Shown: positions 1 through 11,300, numbered from the stretch's first letter. The stretch: 64,000 nt of DNA from Parapristionchus giblindavisi (GCA_943737045.1 CALSFV010000369.1:124001-188000), one strand, 5' to 3'. A program made the numbers and translations. Notes: generated by a model from the letters alone, not told the origin.

Positions 1-1858
1 TTCCTTCGTGAACGACATAAGACATAGGCTCCCCTCCAGGTAAGACCGACGATGACTCCTTATCAGGTTCTTTCGGGACCACCTTCCTTCGATCCAGTTG
101 TTCAACCTCCACACCATCTGACAAGACCAACGACAACTTCTTATCCGGTTCCCTTGGGACCACTTTCCTTCGATCCAGTTGCTCCACCTTCATATCCTGA
201 TCCAACATAATCTCACACGATACAGCTCCTGAATCCATCTTCACCGACACTCTACCTTCACAATTCTTCTTCACGATCTCCTCACTAACATTCTTCTTAT
301 CTCCACTAACAAATCCATCCAAATTCTCCTTTACGATCTCCTCCTTACTATCATTCTTTCCATCTCCAATAATACTATCAAGTCCATTCACCGTAGCGTC
401 ACTAACAGCAACTTCATTAACCTTCCTTTCAACCATATCCTCCTTCTCAGCAACATCCTCCTTCACAATATTATCCTTCTCGATGTCCTCTTCTTCAACA
501 ATATCCTTCTTCACAGCATCCTTCTGCTCCACAATATCCTTTTCCTCAACATTCATATCTTCAATAGCATCCTCCAAATCCTCTTGATCGATAACATACT
601 CTTCCTTAATAACATTCTCTTCAATATCATCTTCATTTTTAGCAATATCTTTCTTCTTAACAGCATCCTCAAATTCTTTAACAATATCATTTTCTTCAAT
701 ATCCTTATCTTCTTTAAAAATATCCTTCTCATTAACAGTAACCTCTCGCTTGACAATATACTCTTCTTTAATATTAACATCCTTCTCTTTAATAATGCTC
801 TCCTGTTCAATAATATTCTCTTGTTCAACAATATGTGCATGTATATCTTCTCCCTTAGGTAAACTCGCTCCCACTTCACTTATACGATTCCCATTTCTTC
901 CACTAATGACCTCATCTTTGACGCTCAAATCAATATCCATAGACTCCAAGGCACTTCGCTTCGATATAATATACGGCTTCTTCATATCCGTGTCAACAAC
1001 TACTTCTTTACTCCACTTCTTTACTCCTGAATACACTTCCAAAACTGTGGTTCCATCGGTCTTCTCCTGATCTCCCTGAGTATCAGAGCTATCCGTGGCC
1101 ACTTTATCCTCAACGGCTTCTCTTACGACCTCCTTAGCCGTACCCTTAGCCGCATTTACCTCTTCACCATTATCGAAACACATCTGCGCCTGTAATCCTC
1201 CTTTTAATTCACATTGAGCATCTTGAACTTCATTATGAGATTCTTCTCCAGCATGGGTCTCCTCAATCTTAACACATATTTTATCCACACATTGTACTTC
1301 CTGTACACTCATATCATCTCCATAATCAGTAGTCTTCACTTCACTACGAGTAATATTGCGCGATCTTGTAGTCTCCCCTCTCAATCCTTTAAGTCGACTA
1401 CTTTCTTCTCTTTTCCTGGCCTCGTATTCCAGCATATGATCCTTCATTTCTTCATATGTTGCATGTTCTTCACCATAGAGTCTCCGTAGCTCACGATATT
1501 CCTCGTGATTCTCGTGCATGATGACGAATAAACTCGCTCTTCGTCTACTCAAGCATGAAGTACCTTCGTGCAGCCTCTCAGTATGAAACTCAAACTCCAA
1601 ATAAACATCTCTTAATTCACGTTCATTTCCATTCACGGTGAGTTTATTCAATATCCGCAGGCTCTCATATTCCTCACGAAAACTTGTCTTGTGATCCGCC
1701 GTCCTTGAACAATATCCAACATCCATAGGGTCCTGTCGTGTAGGCTCCCCTCGACGACGACGACTTGTTTCTGCTACTCCTCTTATTCCTTCTTGCATCT
1801 GCTTGCTCCACTTAGTATCCATCCAATTGTCCTCTGTTCGGCACGGCTCAGCCCCCAT
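1..1858 (-). CDS. Long acidic coiled-coil ORF, probable Gag-like protein of an LTR retroelement (3' end outside window)
   Basis: An uninterrupted minus-strand reading frame of about 619 codons starts at the ATG at 1858 and runs off the left edge, so the stop is not seen. The first ~180 residues are mixed and charged, with RRRR near residue 42. Residues ~330-530 are a degenerate repeat rich in Glu, Lys, Asp and Ile (units like EKDIVEEED), predicted coiled coil or disordered. Near the edge a motif of about 22 residues, beginning VEQLDRRKVVP, occurs twice in tandem (plus-strand ~45-110 and ~125-185). No zinc knuckle, protease or reverse transcriptase is visible in this part. I infer Gag-like because it directly follows a leader and LTR-like segment ending at 2648. 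It could instead be a host coiled-coil gene. Confidence 0.5.
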   Translation of the reverse strand, partial: MGAEPCRTEDNWMDTKWSKQMQEGIRGVAETSRRRRGEPTRQDPMDVGYCSRTADHKTSFREEYESLRILNKLTVNGNERELRDVYLEFEFHTERLHEGTSCLSRRRASLFVIMHENHEEYRELRRLYGEEHATYEEMKDHMLEYEARKREESSRLKGLRGETTRSRNITRSEVKTTDYGDDMSVQEVQCVDKICVKIEETHAGEESHNEVQDAQCELKGGLQAQMCFDNGEEVNAAKGTAKEVVREAVEDKVATDSSDTQGDQEKTDGTTVLEVYSGVKKWSKEVVVDTDMKKPYIISKRSALESMDIDLSVKDEVISGRNGNRISEVGASLPKGEDIHAHIVEQENIIEQESIIKEKDVNIKEEYIVKREVTVNEKDIFKEDKDIEENDIVKEFEDAVKKKDIAKNEDDIEENVIKEEYVIDQEDLEDAIEDMNVEEKDIVEQKDAVKKDIVEEEDIEKDNIVKEDVAEKEDMVERKVNEVAVSDATVNGLDSIIGDGKNDSKEEIVKENLDGFVSGDKKNVSEEIVKKNCEGRVSVKMDSGAVSCEIMLDQDMKVEQLDRRKVVPREPDKKLSLVLSDGVEVEQLDRRKVVPKEPDKESSSVLPGGEPMSYVVHEG

Positions 1859-2648
1859 GTACAAGATACGGAACGAGCTAGATCTAATTCTAGTCGAAGC
1901 GCACTTGCTTATAGTCAATAAAGATCCTCACGAAGCAGATCTTTACCAACTTTTGCCCTCACGAAGCAGGCAGATAAACCGAATAACTCCCCTCACGAAG
2001 CAGAGAGTTAATCGGCGGCAACTGTCCTCACGAAGCAGACAGTCACCTCAGCAGAACTATTACAACCCTCACGAAGCAGGTTGCAACAATTCAAGAAGAC
2101 GGAATGTTCAACGCTCACGAAGCACGCTGATACAAACCAGAAGAAAGAAGCAAGATTGAATTGAATGAATACTAGGCAGAGACGAAGACAGATCAAGACT
2201 CCCCTCACTAATCAATGAGGATGACAAATAATGATGAAATGATTACGACCAATTCAATAAACTGTGAACACGACACGAGCGTAAGTTACACAATACTATT
2301 TATCTACAATAACAATGAAACACGAAGCTAATCTACTAAACTACTGGGAGAAACGACGAACAATTAATTAACACGAAATTATAATAAAAACAAGAGAGAA
2401 CATCGGCGTCACCAGCCGGGAAAGGAGAGAAGAGCAAGACTGATGACAATTTGAAAACCCCGTGGGCGGAGTCATGGGCGGAGTCATGGGCGCTGCTAAG
2501 TGGTAAACATAGGATGATTACAGGATGTAATTGAGTGGCTACTTGCGTACTCAAATAATAAGAGATAATGAAATGAATATATAATGATAATTTAGTATTT
2601 GAATATGATAATTAACGATAATCAACGACGATTACGGCTCTCTATACA
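1859..2648 (-). mobile_element. Leader and probable 5' LTR of the left-most retroelement
   Basis: On the minus strand this begins TGTATAGAGAGCC at 2648, exactly where homology to the Ty3-type LTR (2649-2805) stops. It therefore looks like an element inserted into that LTR. It contains a duplicated GC-rich motif (gcggagtcatggg twice at ~2465-2490) and ends in the hairpin array upstream of the ORF at 1858. The matching LTR copy would lie left of the window, so LTR length and primer-binding site are not resolved. Confidence 0.4.
1917..2135 (-). repeat. Array of six hairpins with one conserved loop in a retroelement leader
   Basis: The 13-mer CCTCACGAAGCAG (plus strand; CTGCTTCGTGAGG as minus-strand RNA) occurs five times exactly and once with edge changes in about 215 bp. 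Each copy is bracketed by a different pair of complementary sequences: taaagat/atcttta, a short tgc/gca pair, taactc/gagtta, actgt/acagt, ttacaac/gttgcaa (one mismatch), and a variant with one mismatch. Loop sequence is kept while stem sequence changes with pairing preserved, as in structured RNA. It lies between the LTR-like segment and the ATG at 1858. Confidence 0.75.
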
Positions 2649-2805
2649 AGAGACCTACTTGTAACCTACGCTAAGCTAAGAATGAAATAGAGAATCATGT
2701 GTAGAGTAATAGATATGATAATTAGGGATAATGCACAATGACTATTATGCATTAGCTATATGATAATTATATTATGCTAAATAGATTAGATTACACTACA
2801 CAACA
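2649..2805 (-). mobile_element. Remnant of the 3' LTR of the Ty3/gypsy-type element
   Basis: This is near-identical to 7391-7552, the distal part of the right LTR. It ends ...ACACAACA next to a purine tract on the minus strand (AGGAAGGAGG at 2806-2815), which is a polypurine tract. The rest of this LTR is missing because another element occupies 1-2648. Confidence 0.8.
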
Positions 2806-2863
2806 CCTCCTTCCTAAGATTCTAAGTTAAAGACAACAGAATCGATAATCAATACAATAAAAA

Positions 2864-5230
2864 CTAATTTACAATTGAACTAACGTAACTACTACATTCG
2901 GAGGTATTACTAACAACGGGCCTTCGGTCTCTGACCGGACGATGATATGCCTTGCTTGAGGGGTCTGGGATAGGCATGACGATGACAGCTCCAGTTGAAT
3001 TATCCTTCGTAGTTTCTTCTGTCGGCTTCTTGATATCGAATGAATCGATTTGAAGATCAAGTATATCATCTTCATCTTGATCTCTTCGGGAGATTAATTG
3101 ATTGGCATGAGCCTTCATTCTCCTTCCTCCCTTATCAATGAGATAAACAACTCGATGGTGTTTATCTACAATGATGACTTCACTACATTTCACATTATTA
3201 GGTCCATCTTTTTCACGGGAGTAGACCTTATCACCAGTTTTGAATTCTTTGTGTTTTGCACCATGTTTCAGGCCAAACTGGTTTTTCATATCTTCATCCT
3301 TCTTATCTGATCTACGACTTGGAACCAAGAGGCTTTGTCTTGTTCTCAGTTTTCGTCCGAGAAATACTTCAGCTGGTGACTTATCAGCTAGTTGTCTATT
3401 CGGATTCGATCGATAAGACATGAGGAATGTTTGAACATTCTCTACTTCAGGTCGTCCTCCTTTCAGTTTGAGGAGCGTTCGCTTGAATATATCAACGAAC
3501 CGTTCTGCTTGACCATTTGAATGAGGATGATATGGTGGAGTCAGGACGTGCTTGATACCGTACTTGTTACAGTATTCTCGGAAATCACTCGAAGTGAATT
3601 GTGTTCCGTTATCACTGACCAATGTTTCTGGACAACCATATGCAGATATGAACTTGTGAATGTGTGTGATGGTAGAATTAGTATCTATTCTTTCCATTTC
3701 TATTACTTCAGGCCATTTACTGTGTGCATCTACGATAATCAAGTAATTCTTTCCATTCATAGGTCCTGCGAATTCAACGTGAATTCGCTCCATTGGTCTA
3801 TCAGTTGATGGCCATGGTTCAAGTGGTACCTTGACTGGATTCTTGATTTGATTCATTACGAGTTGATCTTCAACTTCCTTCTGTAATGATCTGATGAGAT
3901 TCAGTTTCCAGAACCAATCAGTTCCGATTAAATTTACAGGTGAATCTGCTACATAAACAAATCCCCTATTCTCATCATTCTTATATTTCATTTTACAATG
4001 AAATTTTCCGAGTATGGATACACTTGTGCCATTTGCACACTTAGCCTGTATTCTTCCCTCTTTTAGGGTGGGAGATCCCAGTGTTTTCCATACATTCTTG
4101 GAGATAAAGGTTAGATCTGAACCAGTATCTACTCGGAATTCAATGTTCTTTCCATTAACATTGACTTGTGCATAGACTCTATTATCGACGACCTGATTAC
4201 AGAACACAGCATTGCTATTCTTTCTCTTATAGAATTTATTTCTTTTGTAATCTTTCTTCTTTGGTCGTTTATCTGGATATTTCTTCCAGCATTCATGCAC
4301 TGCATGACCATGTCTATCACAATATGCACATTTAGTATCTGATGAACTCTTATCACTTTTTGTCTCCGAATCAACCTTAGCGGTCTCATCGTTCACTTTG
4401 TCCGACTTATTATCACGTAACAAGTAGACATTATTTTGAACTTCTATTGCAGCAACATCTCTTTCAAGTGCTTGAAGGGTAGAGAACTTCTCTACAAGTT
4501 CATTCAAAGTGATATCTTGTTTGTTATTCACAATGTTCATCAGATTTGTTCGAGCCTTTTTCAGGTTTGGTAGATCAAGACCTGCAAGGAATACAGTGAC
4601 CTTCAATTCGTCTTCTGTAATCTCCTTCATCTTTCCCTTCTGATATAGATTGTTGACTTCAGATGCAAATTTCTTGACATCAGTCAATCCAAGTATAGAC
4701 ATTCTTTGATTGAGAAATCTTAGACGTAGTTCAAAATCAGAAACTTGTCTACCGAATAGATTAGTCAATTCTTTCACTGTATTCTCAAATGTCTCACTAT
4801 ACACATCTTTAGGTGACAAATGATTCTTATACTGTGAATTGCATTTTGTACTCAAATGTCTCAACATGATTCTTACTCTGAGTTTCTCATCTAAGTGAAT
4901 CATATCATGTTCGAAGATGTCTTTGTATCTATCATACCAATTCTCGAACGTACACTCATCTTCAGGTTCATATTGGAACTCATTTATTCTAGCTTCAAGT
5001 GCATCAATCGATGGGCCACTTACAGTATGCACACCTTGGCTACTGTCACCTGAGGTTACTGTAGGATCAGTCGTAACTCTCGCTCCATTCGATTCATTGA
5101 GAGATCTGATTAGTTTCTCAACTCTCTTATCAGACTCTTCTTGCATCTTGAGCATCATCTTCATGAACGTATCCATCATCGACTTCATTCCATTTGAATC
5201 GGTCGATTTGGTTCCACCTGAATCAGTCAT
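2864..5230 (-). CDS. Ty3/gypsy-type Gag-protease-integrase fusion lacking reverse transcriptase
   Basis: One 788-residue frame. Residues 1-60 are low complexity, and ~80-290 form a Gag-like helical domain (NWYDRYKDIF near 97). A CCHC zinc knuckle (C-x2-C-x3-GH-x4-C) sits near 300. An aspartic protease with DTGSDLTFIS lies at ~368. The protein then passes straight, without a frameshift, into a Ty3-type integrase core: VDAHSKW (~499), SDNGTQF (~538) and the catalytic Glu in SNGQAERF (~575), giving a complete D-D-E. Reverse transcriptase, RNase H and the integrase HHCC finger, which normally lie between protease and integrase core, are absent. The frame is otherwise undamaged, so this looks like an in-frame internal deletion that stayed coding. 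It probably depends on a full-length relative for replication. Confidence 0.88.
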   Translation of the reverse strand: MTDSGGTKSTDSNGMKSMMDTFMKMMLKMQEESDKRVEKLIRSLNESNGARVTTDPTVTSGDSSQGVHTVSGPSIDALEARINEFQYEPEDECTFENWYDRYKDIFEHDMIHLDEKLRVRIMLRHLSTKCNSQYKNHLSPKDVYSETFENTVKELTNLFGRQVSDFELRLRFLNQRMSILGLTDVKKFASEVNNLYQKGKMKEITEDELKVTVFLAGLDLPNLKKARTNLMNIVNNKQDITLNELVEKFSTLQALERDVAAIEVQNNVYLLRDNKSDKVNDETAKVDSETKSDKSSSDTKCAYCDRHGHAVHECWKKYPDKRPKKKDYKRNKFYKRKNSNAVFCNQVVDNRVYAQVNVNGKNIEFRVDTGSDLTFISKNVWKTLGSPTLKEGRIQAKCANGTSVSILGKFHCKMKYKNDENRGFVYVADSPVNLIGTDWFWKLNLIRSLQKEVEDQLVMNQIKNPVKVPLEPWPSTDRPMERIHVEFAGPMNGKNYLIIVDAHSKWPEVIEMERIDTNSTITHIHKFISAYGCPETLVSDNGTQFTSSDFREYCNKYGIKHVLTPPYHPHSNGQAERFVDIFKRTLLKLKGGRPEVENVQTFLMSYRSNPNRQLADKSPAEVFLGRKLRTRQSLLVPSRRSDKKDEDMKNQFGLKHGAKHKEFKTGDKVYSREKDGPNNVKCSEVIIVDKHHRVVYLIDKGGRRMKAHANQLISRRDQDEDDILDLQIDSFDIKKPTEETTKDNSTGAVIVMPIPDPSSKAYHRPVRDRRPVVSNTSECSSYVSSIVN

Positions 5231-5895
5231 GATTATAGTCTGTACTGTTCAATGATAACTATCACGTACTCTATAGTCTGTACTGTCTTTGACCTTATGT
5301 GTACTAGCTACTCGTATCGTGTACGGTGCTCTGATCTTTGATCTCTTATGTGCTTGCTACTCGTATCGTGTACGGTGCTTCGATCTTTGATCTCAGTTAT
5401 CTGGTGGATGATCTTTGATCTCCAGTCTCTGGTATCAGAATGATCTATGACCTTTGGTCTCTGATCTTTGGTCTCTAGTCTCAATGGACAACGATCTTAA
5501 GATACGGTGATCTTGATCAGACCTGTGTCAACCTCGGTATCACAATAGCGATACAGTATCCAACCGGGAATCACAACGGTGGTACAGGTTACACTCGGCT
5601 CTTACAATGGTTGCTTTCAATATCAGGTGTGGATCACAAGATAGCAGAGCCAAGGGCCGTGACCAATCGCAGCAACAATCGAGCGTATCGAAGTGCCGGT
5701 CACAGTGACTATCTCCAGGTGTTACAATTTCCACAGACACCAGTCACAGTGGCTATCTCCAGGCTAAGATCTATGCTTTGCCAGCCACGACTTACCAGAA
5801 ACTTACCAGATACTGATTCTTAGCAAAACTAGGTAAAGTCAAAGTCTAATCCCAATCCTAAGTCTTAAACCTTAATCTAAGATCCTGGTCGCCAA
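5231..5895 (-). mobile_element. Leader of the Ty3/gypsy-type element with tRNA-Arg-like primer-binding site
   Basis: The segment between LTR and start codon. Directly next to the LTR the minus strand reads TTGGCGACCAGGATC. TGGCGACC is the complement of a tRNA 3' end GGTCGCCA, as in tRNA-Arg-primed gypsy elements. The leader also holds two copies of ctcgtatcgtgtacggtgct (5312-5375) and several GATCTTTGATCTC oligomers. Confidence 0.65.
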
Positions 5896-7552
5896 TGTTG
5901 GATACCTTGATATGTGGAGACTAGAGTAGTAACCAATACAAGTTTATCACAAATATAATAGAGTTCGAATCTAACAAGGGAATAGCCTCAGCTTGCATTT
6001 TTTTAACTGGATGAAATTTTGCATAGGCATAGCTGAACATATTGTAAGAACAAATGTGAAGTCCGGAAATCCTGGCAGGCAATAGGCGAGCCAGAAAATC
6101 GGTCCAAACTTTTGACCCATGTTCAGTTAAGTTTCACCCACTCTGCGTCAAAACGATTTTTCGTTTCATGGTCTATTCCCTGAAAGAACAGAACAAGTGG
6201 AGTGGTGGTGTAGTGGCGAAGTATCCTCGGTATCTTGGCAACCATATTGGGTTCGATGCCGCTATGCTGCAAATTTTTTTGCATTTTTTCCAGAGGTTGG
6301 TAAATGTTCATTTTTCAATATTACAATTAAAATATTAAAGTATTTACTTTATTGATCTTATCAACTATGTGAGACAAAATATCATTTTTTAAAGTAGTTT
6401 TATTTAGACGTTTCGGATACTATTTCTCCATCATCAGTGAAAGTTAACTACCTACAATGGAAAAATATGAATAATATGAGATCTGACAAGTGGACCATAG
6501 AGTAGTGTTGATAGATGGACTAAATGATAGGAATAAGAATGAGAGATGAATGGGCTCTTGGGTTGGTATGAGGTTTGGGACAGCAGGTCAGATAGAGGGA
6601 GAGAGAGGAATGTGATCAAAGTTAAAAGTTGAGTATGGATATTTGTTAGAGTTCTATAGACAGTTCGGCACAATTGCTCTCTTCTTCTCACTCTCCCTCT
6701 CAACAAGAAAAAGAAAGAACAAATTTATAATTGATCACAGTCCTCTCTCTCTCTCCCTCTATCTGACCTGCTGTCCCAAACCTCATACCAACCCAAGAGC
6801 CCATTCATCTCTCATTCTTATTCCTATCATTTAGTCCATCTATCAACACTACTCTATGGTCCACTTGTCGGATCTCATATTATTCATATTTTTCCATTGT
6901 AGGTAGTTAACTTTCACTGATGATGGAGAAATAGTATCCGAAACGTCTAAATAAAACTACTTTAAAAAATGATATTTTGTCTCACATAGTTGATAAGATC
7001 AATAAAGTAAATACTTTAATATTTTAATTGTAATATTGAAAAATGAACATTTACCAACCTCTGGAAAAAATGCAAAAAAATTTGCAGCATAGCGGCATCG
7101 AACCCAATATGGTTGCCAAGATACCGAGGATACTTCGCCACTACACCACCACTCCACTTGTTCTGTTCTTTCAGGGAATAGACCATGAAACGAAAAATCG
7201 TTTTGACGCAGAGTGGGTGAAACCTAACTGAACATGGGTCAAAAGTTTGGACGGATTTTCTGGCTCGCCTATTGCCTGCCAGGATTTCCGGACTTCACAT
7301 TTGTTCTTACAATATGTTCAGCTATGCCTATGCAAAATTTCATCCAGTTAAAAAAATGCAAGCTGAGGCTATTCCCTTGTAAGACTAGGGATAGAAGAGA
7401 CCTACTTGTAACCTACGCTAAGCTAAGAATGAAATAGAGAATCATGTGTAGAGTAATAGATATGATAATTAGGGATAATGCACAATGACTATTATGCATT
7501 AGCTATATGATAATTATATTATGCTAAATAGATTAGATTACACTACACAACA
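5896..7552 (-). mobile_element. 5' LTR of the Ty3/gypsy-type element, split by a foldback insertion
   Basis: Begins TGTTGG and ends CAACA, an LTR-style TG...CA with short inverted ends. It is in two pieces, 5896-5974 and 7383-7552 (249 bp without the insertion and one TAA). The second piece matches the remnant at 2649-2805. Confidence 0.75.
5975..7379. mobile_element. 1.4-kb foldback element with TAA target duplication, inside the LTR
   Basis: The arms 5975-~6610 and ~6745-7379 are near-perfect inverted repeats of about 630 bp around a ~130-bp unique spacer. Ends are CAAGGGAATAGCC...GGCTATTCCCTTG. TAA flanks both sides (5972-5974, 7380-7382), a PIF/Harbinger-like duplication. Each arm encodes the same meaningless 62-codon frame, and no transposase is seen. 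Each arm also holds GTGTAGTGGCGAAG ... GGGTTCGATGCC, resembling pol III A and B boxes. Confidence 0.85.
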
Positions 7553-7715
7553 ATAGTATTGTGTATGAGTACAATTTGCTGATCTCTTGATCTTCCAGTT
7601 TGTATTCTGTTTCTCTATTAGAGAGAGAGAGAGGCTCTGCTGCAGGGCTTCCGCAGAATATATGTGCGTGAAAAGGGATGACCAAAGATGCGGGCTATTA
7701 TCTCGCTTCTTTGCT

Positions 7716-7750
<35 letters not shown>

Positions 7751-7755
7751 TCTCA

Positions 7756-7793
<38 letters not shown>

Positions 7794-8110
7794 CTCTCTC
7801 CTCTCTTCTCCTCTCCTCTCTTTCTTATCCCTCTCTTTTCTCTCTCTCCTCTTCTCTTCATCTCTCTCTCCCTCTTCTCCTCTCTCTCTCCTCCCTCTCT
7901 CTCCCTCTCAATTCCATCCCGTTCTTCTTCCGGTAGCCGTCCCCCTTCTCCTCACCATCCATCCATCCGCCCCATATTCAATCTCTCGACTTCATTTTGT
8001 TGGGGGAAAACAATTCAATCCCGTCCTAGGACTAGATTGGGTTGGCCTCTATAGCTTCCTTAATCTGGCACAATCTTGCGTTCAATCACGAGATATCCCC
8101 CTGCTCTGAA
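7553..8110. repeat. CT-rich microsatellite block
   Basis: 7617-7631 is a short GA run. 7717-7915 is almost pure pyrimidine, (TC)n then (TTTC)n then irregular CTCTC. Open frames here are low-complexity artefacts. Confidence 0.9.
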
Positions 8111-8271
8111 AATGAGCATATGACAGCGTAAGACATTCTTTTCATCTTACCTTGTAGTGCACGCTCGCGGTCTTTTCATAGAAGTAAAAGCCAGACTACA
8201 CGCGCTCGCAATAGAGAAATACGGAGAGATTGTGATCCACACGGCCCCGCCCGCTAAAGATGGATCTACTA

Positions 8272-8382
8272 ATGCATCGTTACATTTGCTTTACGTGCCT
8301 ACGCCGTCACCTCCCCCGCTGCGTCCCCGACGTTAAGGCGGAGGTTACGGCGTAGGCAGGTAACGCAAATGTAACGATGCAT
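8272..8382. repeat. 111-bp foldback with ATGCATCGTTAC termini
   Basis: ATGCATCGTTACATTTGC...GCAAATGTAACGATGCAT, with an inner pair around CTACGCCGT/ACGGCGTAG. A relative lies at 17018-17107. Confidence 0.75.
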
Positions 8383-11300
8383 AGTTAGTAATTAAAAGCC
8401 TGAAAAACCGCTCAACATACAGGCTTCTAACCCCAAAATACTGTGGTGCATCATGGACGGTGTTCCCCAACTCTTTTAATATGATATCTGATGCATTAGG
8501 TAGTGCATCTCATCCCTAGCAAAATTGTGTACTTTGGCGCATTAGTGCCTCGTTACGTTCTCTGGCCCTAATCCGTTTATGGAGGCTTTTAGTCGCTAAT
8601 TCGTTGCTGATGCCGATGTTCTGAACTTTACCGGATTCTGCCTGCGCGTCTGTCTACCGGTGGTCTTGACGCATAGCTTTGTCCTTATAATTAAATCGAA
8701 GGACATGACCGTACATTTTCGGCCTCCTCACCGGATTCTTTTTTTTAATATAGGGGCCTATCTAGAAAAATCGTTATTTCTCGCAAAAATTGTAATCTTC
8801 GCATAAAAAGTGAGCTTTATATAGTGTGTCGATCCTTACATTGTGAGGGTATGAAAATGTATGGACATGACCATACGTGGGCGACATTGCCGCTAGCGGC
8901 AATACCCACCCGATTTTGGCACCAAACCCACCCGATTTAGCCAAAATTCACTGAAAAATTGAAAACGATTTGGGCAAAATTCACTCGAAAATGAAATTTT
9001 TGTGTCAAACATACTCGATTTTGGCACCTGACCCACCCGATTTTAATTTTCAACGGCAATGCCCGCCCATGTTTGGACATGACCGAAATCAGCGCATAAA
9101 AAATCACCTTGCGCGTAGCCTTGCCTCGCAAAAATTGGAAAATTTTCAGTCAAATCTGCAAAAAATGGCCATGCGCATAGCCTTGCCTTATAATTTTCCT
9201 GTTTGCGCACAGCCTTCCCCCAGCGTGCCCACCTATGGATAATACTGCTGACGCGTCTAGCCAAAACATGATTACGTTTGCTTATAATGAGAGAGATTTT
9301 TTGTCCAAACATCCGGAAAGTACTGAAGTTTTTTTGAGAATACCGCGTCCAAATTGGATTCTCAGTCTTATTATGCTTCTATTGAGCCGACGTGTTGTTA
9401 TTCACGTGCCGCTCTTGCGTGTTCGATTGAGTTCTCTCATTATATGGAGTTTTTATGAAGCCTTTATGCGCGAAGAGGGCATGCCCTTTCCAGTTCTGGC
9501 TGTCGTACTTTCTAAAAATCCCCTTGGTAATTTTTTAAACGAATGAAGCACTTTGGTCATATTTTGATATTTACTCGTCTACCACAGTAGCAAATGAAAG
9601 ATTGACTGAAGTCAGTGCATAAGTTCTTATGTAACTTCCAACTGGTCCTTCTCCGGTGTGAATCGGAGCCGGGTGCACTCGCATTGTGGTACATGCTGCA
9701 CTGGCAGTGTGGTGCGTGCTGCACTCACATTGTCTGACTAGACAATTACATACAGGCAGTCATTGGATAATGTTGGAGCAATTTGCCCATCCGAAATGAG
9801 AGTGAGACACGTTTAACGTGCATCGTGCATTCAAACGGACACAATTACACGCCTTAAATTGAGCGGATGGATGTCTTGTGTGTGCTCTATATCCTTAAAT
9901 GCTCCTCCTCCTCCTCCGCTCTACATCCTAATCGAGATAGCATTTCGTCTATAATTAGCCTGGTTCAAAGACTCGTGTATCCATCCGCATGCCTTGTTTC
10001 TTTGCCTAATCTCTGATCTCCACCTCTATAAAAACGCCTCTAGTAATTGAAGTGGATAGAGAGGATTCAGAGAGGATGATACTCTGATCCCCGATTAGAT
10101 GTTGTTGTCGCATTGCGCCATGAGGCCAATTCCTCGATTCATTCGAGAAACCTCTCCCTAAAAAATTAATATTTCCTTTCAAGATTGGCTTTTACGCGAG
10201 GAAGTCTTGGCCAATCATTCCAGTGCAGAGCATATCCGCAGATTCTGCACAAGCAGGGTCCATTTGTCGTTCTGGAAGCAGGGTAGTGCGTGTTCATTCG
10301 TCAGATGAATGATGAATATGCGGTTGTAGTAGTGGAGAGATGCATGTTTATGACGGCGGAATATGTTCTCAGATTCTCCATTCTCCAATTGTTCTTGAGC
10401 AAATTTGGAGTGCATGTGCGTGGAGCGGGATTAAATCTCGAGTTATGCGCCCCTCACTCGAGGACTCTCGAGGCTATTTCGGGAGAGAGCTTATGGAGGA
10501 AGGGGATGACGTCAGATTTGGATGGCCAACACGGAAGATGTCTGGCAGCGTGATTTTGATCTCTGAAACATCCGAGTAAATGTGCAATTGTATAGCACAA
10601 GCAGCTCGCAGATGGTTCACTGGTATCCAGTTATGGTATACTGTTATGCGATAACTTCCGCTTCTCCGTGTGTCTGAGTCATACCGTCGTTGTTTATTGT
10701 AATTTAACGCAATCCATCCACTTATTTCGCGAAAATTGTTGACTGTTTACTGCTGGTTGGTTGATTATCACTGATGCTCAGGCAATTTTCCTCCTTTGAA
10801 TCGTACCAAAAATCATTATAAATCAGTTTCATTACAGGTGACAGTGGTGTCGTTATCATACTTTTTTAATAGTTTGAGCTGTTTCCTTTGTTCGCTGAAA
10901 ATTTTTTGTCTAGTGTTTTTTTAAAGTCTATAGATGTTGGCCCGGAAGTTGTCATTCTCTGTTTCGTCTCCCTTTGTTCCCAATGCTCTGCGATTTCACG
11001 CTGCTCTTACTTCTTCTCCACGCCCATTTTCTCTTCTTTTTTGCGGTACTCTGTCTGCTTATGCCTTCTTTGTTCCGCTATGCTCATTATCTATTCTTCC
11101 CTTATTACCGGATAGTACTCCTGAGATGCACTCTACGATAGAGAGTATCTACTGCGCCTACTCTACTACCCCATTCATGCATTCATTCATCTAGTCGGGG
11201 GTAACTGATGAACGCTACTCTATCAAGGGCAGAGTACAGCATGTAGAGGCAGTGCTTCTTCTCTAGTCGTAAATGTGAAAAGTCCATCACAAGATCCCAC

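Noticed and set aside
553..879. Open frames on both strands in 553-879
   Set aside because: Shadows of the Glu/Lys-rich minus-strand frame that starts at 1858; their composition is a frame-shifted reading of GAA/GAT codons.
1917..2135. CRISPR-like array
   Set aside because: Spacing is irregular, the 'repeat' is 13 bp, and the flanks are self-complementary stems in a eukaryotic retroelement leader.
7043..7231. Identical 62-codon frames in both arms of the foldback (6123-6311 minus, 7043-7231 plus)
   Set aside because: Identity follows from the inverted repeat; the frame overlaps tRNA-like boxes and shows no protein family.
7538..8109. Open frames over 7538-8109
   Set aside because: Translations of a CT microsatellite (poly Ser-Leu, Arg-Glu); no protein signal.
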